DNA of 7,166 bases. It comes from Desulfobacterales bacterium. Its GTDB lineage: Bacteria > Desulfobacterota > Desulfobacteria > Desulfobacterales > ETH-SRB1. The stretch covers positions 1-7,166 of the forward strand of contig DAOVDN010000052.1 in the NCBI GenBank assembly GCA_030669465.1. Reading direction: 5' to 3'. Below are positions 5,549 through 7,166 of the stretch, piece by piece. The translations under genes were made by a program, and so were the position numbers. The notes below the pieces were generated by a model, which saw only the letters and a list, made by a program, of their open reading frames with translations, was not told the DNA's origin and ran no database searches. Numbering within the stretch: the first letter of the stretch is position 1; every line of letters begins with the position of its first letter.

Positions 5549-6837
5549 AGCCAGTTGAAGAAATTACTGATCACGATCTTTTTCCCCTTAATGTCCACTT
5601 GATCATCATATCCACTTACAATGATTTGAGCATTCGAGACATTGAATTGTTTCATGGCTTCATACAGGCCGGAGAACTCTCTCTTTTCATTCCTCTTATT
5701 GAGTTCCCAGCAAACATTGATCAGTCTGTCGATTCTAGTCCCTTTTCTTATAAGAAAATCAACTTCTCCTTTTCCTTTCCAATAGAAAATCTCCTCTCCT
5801 TTTCTTCTCAAAGCCAGATAGACCACGTTTTCAAATATTCTCCCTATGTTTTCGGAGAACCGGAATGACACAGCATTATAGAGCCCGGGGTCAATGGCAT
5901 AGACTTTATACGGATTAACCTTTTGTTCCGTAAACGAGTAAGAGAAACAATCTGTTGTTTGTACCAAAAAGACTTCACGGGCGTATTCCAAAAATTTATT
6001 CGCCGTGGGTTGAGAGATCTTTTGCCTTTTTTGTGCCTGATATCCAGAGAAATGCGTTGTCGCATTAGCATACAAATTCAGGCAAAATTCTTTTAGTTTC
6101 TTTATATCCCTGACTTGATATCGCTGAATAATATCTTTTTCTATCACGGCAGTATAATAATCTTTCAGGATCTGCATCTTGTCCTTTTCTTCTTCTGTCA
6201 AAACTACCTGAGGAAAACCGCCGAAACGAATGTATTGATTGAAAAGGTTGCGCAGAGCCGGGGAACCTCTTCCCCTTGATCTTTCGATCATTTCTTCCTT
6301 TTTTTTAAATGCCAGGAACTCTTGAAAACTTAAGGGAAAGACTTCATTGGAAACTATTCTTCCGGTTAAAGATGTACCGTACTCTTTAGAAAGAAGTTTC
6401 GATGACGAACCGGTTATATAGAACTTTATCTCTTTATCTCTATCGTATAGCCCGCGAACAAATCTTTCCCATCCCGGCACTAATTGGACTTCGTCCAGAA
6501 CAACACAGGTCCGGCCACGCGGGTTGAATTTCTCTAAATAAAGGTCATGAATGCGCAGTAAAAATTCTACTGTCAAATACGGGATAAAGGTTGGCTCTTC
6601 AAAATTGACATACAGAATATTTTCGCGAGGTGTTCCCGCGTCAATTAATTTTCTTAAAACTTGCAGAAGGATTGTTGACTTGCCTGACCGTCTTACGCCG
6701 GCTACTATCGATGCCTCTTTCAGCTTCCTTTGACGATATAGCTCCTCTACATAATTCTTTCTATAGACACCGGTACAGCGGTCCTGGCTCCAAAAATTCC
6801 AATATTCCAACACCTCTGTTAATTGAGAATCATTCAT
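5536..6837 (-). CDS. AAA_14 / DUF4143 family ATPase, 433 aa
   Basis: An intact member of the AAA_14 plus DUF4143 family of P-loop ATPases. Seen: family N-terminus with WNFWSQDRCTGVYRKNYVEEL (12-33, read in two parts); Walker A GVRRSGKST (47-55); Walker B VVLDEVQ (112-118) followed by PGWERFVRGLYDR; sensor ITGSSSKLLS (141-150) and LTGR (157-160); FPLSFQEFLAF (167-177); GGFPQVV (206-212). The C-terminal DUF4143 region, from about 230, has YAIDPGLYNAV (313-323), IFENVVYLALRR (334-345) and YWKGKGEVDFLI (352-363). The fold resembles PD-(D/E)xK nucleases, but where a nuclease would have E-x-K this protein reads INVCWEL, as is usual in the family, so cleavage is unlikely. Length is normal and no frame is broken. 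The biological role of the family is unsettled. The start at ATG 6837 fits the family; its ribosome site (GGTG, 5 nt away) is weak. It stands alone with its own promoter, and its last codons lie in repeat copy B. Confidence 0.92.
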   Translation of the reverse strand: MNDSQLTEVLEYWNFWSQDRCTGVYRKNYVEELYRQRKLKEASIVAGVRRSGKSTILLQVLRKLIDAGTPRENILYVNFEEPTFIPYLTVEFLLRIHDLYLEKFNPRGRTCVVLDEVQLVPGWERFVRGLYDRDKEIKFYITGSSSKLLSKEYGTSLTGRIVSNEVFPLSFQEFLAFKKKEEMIERSRGRGSPALRNLFNQYIRFGGFPQVVLTEEEKDKMQILKDYYTAVIEKDIIQRYQVRDIKKLKEFCLNLYANATTHFSGYQAQKRQKISQPTANKFLEYAREVFLVQTTDCFSYSFTEQKVNPYKVYAIDPGLYNAVSFRFSENIGRIFENVVYLALRRKGEEIFYWKGKGEVDFLIRKGTRIDRLINVCWELNKRNEKREFSGLYEAMKQFNVSNAQIIVSGYDDQVDIKGKKIVISNFFNWLFPF

Positions 6838-6871
6838 AGCAACACCAAATTATAATTTAGCATAAAGTGTC

Positions 6872-6904
6872 ATTATACTAAACTATCCTTTAGTCTTTTG
6901 TCAA
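6872..6904 (-). promoter_or_regulatory. Probable promoter of the ATPase gene
   Basis: On the complement, TTGACA (6904-6899) is followed by overlapping -10 candidates: TAGTAT (6880-6875, spacing 18) and consensus TATAAT (6877-6872, spacing 21, too long by itself). Transcription would start around 6866, leaving a leader of roughly 30 nt. Confidence 0.5.
6877..6894. promoter_or_regulatory. Possible operator, inverted repeat ACTAAA-N6-TTTAGT
   Basis: A perfect 6-bp inverted repeat with a 6-bp spacer sits between the -35 and -10 of the ATPase promoter, the position where a dimeric repressor would block RNA polymerase. No regulator gene is nearby to pair with it. Confidence 0.35.
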
Positions 6905-6928
6905 GCAGAATAGTTTTAAATTGTGTAT

Positions 6929-6976
6929 TTATGGGATATTTTTCAGTTGATAAGCTTGTATCATTAAAAACGGAAC
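6929..6976 (+). repeat. Degenerate about 48-bp repeat, copy C
   Basis: Begins TTATGGGATATTTTTCAG and continues TTGATAAGCTTGTATCATTA. Similarity to copy B goes on beyond 6976: both read GAACAGC and then AGTTGAAGAA, but C has about 13 extra bases (near 6981-6993) between these words. In B this extension encodes the ATPase C-terminus, so C may be the ghost of the 3' end of another such gene. Confidence 0.7.
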
Positions 6977-7008
6977 AGCTAAATCATTTTTTTAGTTGAA
7001 GAACCTTG

Positions 7009-7087
7009 CGGTCGGAATGACGATCCAGGCTGTATTGCGGCTGGAGTTTATCCTGTGCTTGATGCAGGGCCGGAATGACGGCCAAGG
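7009..7087 (+). repeat. Two direct GGAATGACG-type repeat units in gene-free DNA
   Basis: Units of 21 bp at 7009-7029 and 7067-7087, 58 bp apart, match at 17 of 21 positions around the shared core CGGAATGACG. On the complement this is the CGTCATTCC word of intergenic repeats scattered through many proteobacterial genomes. I see no gene in 6838-7166 on either strand; besides the ATPase promoter and repeat C, the stretch holds only these units and an inverted repeat AGCTGT-N5-ACAGCT (7123-7139) with no T-run. Confidence 0.55.
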
Positions 7088-7138
7088 GGGTCGTTGGACT
7101 TTTTTACAAAGTCATTAAATTTAGCTGTGTGAAACAGC

Positions 7139-7166
7139 TTGACATCAATAGAAATTGAAAATAATA
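7139..7166 (+). promoter_or_regulatory. Possible rightward promoter, cut by the window edge
   Basis: TTGACA at 7139-7144 is followed after 17 bp by TAATA, the last five bases of the window. If the next base is T this would be a good sigma-70 promoter reading out to the right, in divergent orientation to the ATPase. It rests on two hexamers only, one of them incomplete. Confidence 0.25.

Noticed and set aside
5446..5868. Plus-strand frame of 140 codons opposite the end of the ATPase
   Set aside because: The ATPase on the other strand is full length with all its motifs; this frame shows no family pattern.
6851..6860. TATAATTT downstream of the ATPase promoter as an alternative -10
   Set aside because: No acceptable -35 lies 16-18 bp away, and the start point would fall too close to the ATG.
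4091..6976. Integron cassette array, suggested by same-direction genes ending in similar repeats, with GTT words near the repeats
   Set aside because: The repeats lack paired attC core sites and their folded symmetry, and no integrase is present.
7123..7139. Hairpin AGCTGT-N5-ACAGCT as a transcription terminator
   Set aside because: The stem is only 6 bp and no T-run follows on either strand.

Overview
The window is a stretch of bacterial chromosome in which every real gene lies on the minus strand, so it reads functionally from right to left. It holds no rRNA, tRNA, CRISPR array or phage structural genes. The gene content is typical accessory DNA of an environmental Gram-negative bacterium: a long defence-type helicase, a DUF4062 protein, a KilA-N protein, YhcG/DUF1016 nuclease debris and an AAA_14/DUF4143 ATPase. 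A Desulfobacterota-like (deltaproteobacterial) host is a guess from this mix and from the GGAATGACG-type intergenic repeats; nothing here proves it.

Left part (about 1-4040): an operon read leftwards. A consensus extended -10 promoter (TTGACA, 18 bp, TGC-TTTAAT at 4038-4009) is followed by a leader of about 220 nt. The leader holds two possible micro-ORFs of 20 and 26 codons. Each has the same Shine-Dalgarno AGAGGG exactly 6 nt before its ATG, and they overlap as ATGA. Next comes a 1149-aa SNF2/DEAH helicase with a C-terminal DUF3883 (PD-(D/E)xK-like) domain (3781-332). It is coupled by a second ATGA overlap to a DUF4062 gene that runs off the left edge. Helicases of this build are known from defence islands, where they sit with methyltransferase and ATPase genes; such partners would lie to the left, outside the window.

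Middle part (about 4090-5500): decayed cargo. A KilA-N gene (4812-4117) has lost its normal C-terminus to a MITE-like insertion of about 158 bp flanked by CTAT. Upstream of it are two nuclease remnants. One is a DUF1016 gene reduced to its N-terminal part joined out of frame to its last 34 codons; the other is the tail of a probably related gene. Two long perfect palindromes (32 bp and 27 bp) lie in this former coding DNA.

Right part (5500-7166): an intact 433-aa AAA_14/DUF4143 ATPase with its own promoter and a possible operator, then about 330 bp without a gene containing degenerate repeats.

A degenerate repeat of about 48 bp occurs three times in the same orientation (4091, 5501, 6929), about 1.4 kb apart. 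Two copies overlap the stop codons of the KilA-N and ATPase genes. These repeats look like the boundaries along which the cargo was assembled. The helicase operon and the cargo are probably separate acquisitions in one variable region; I see no evidence that they form one functional system.
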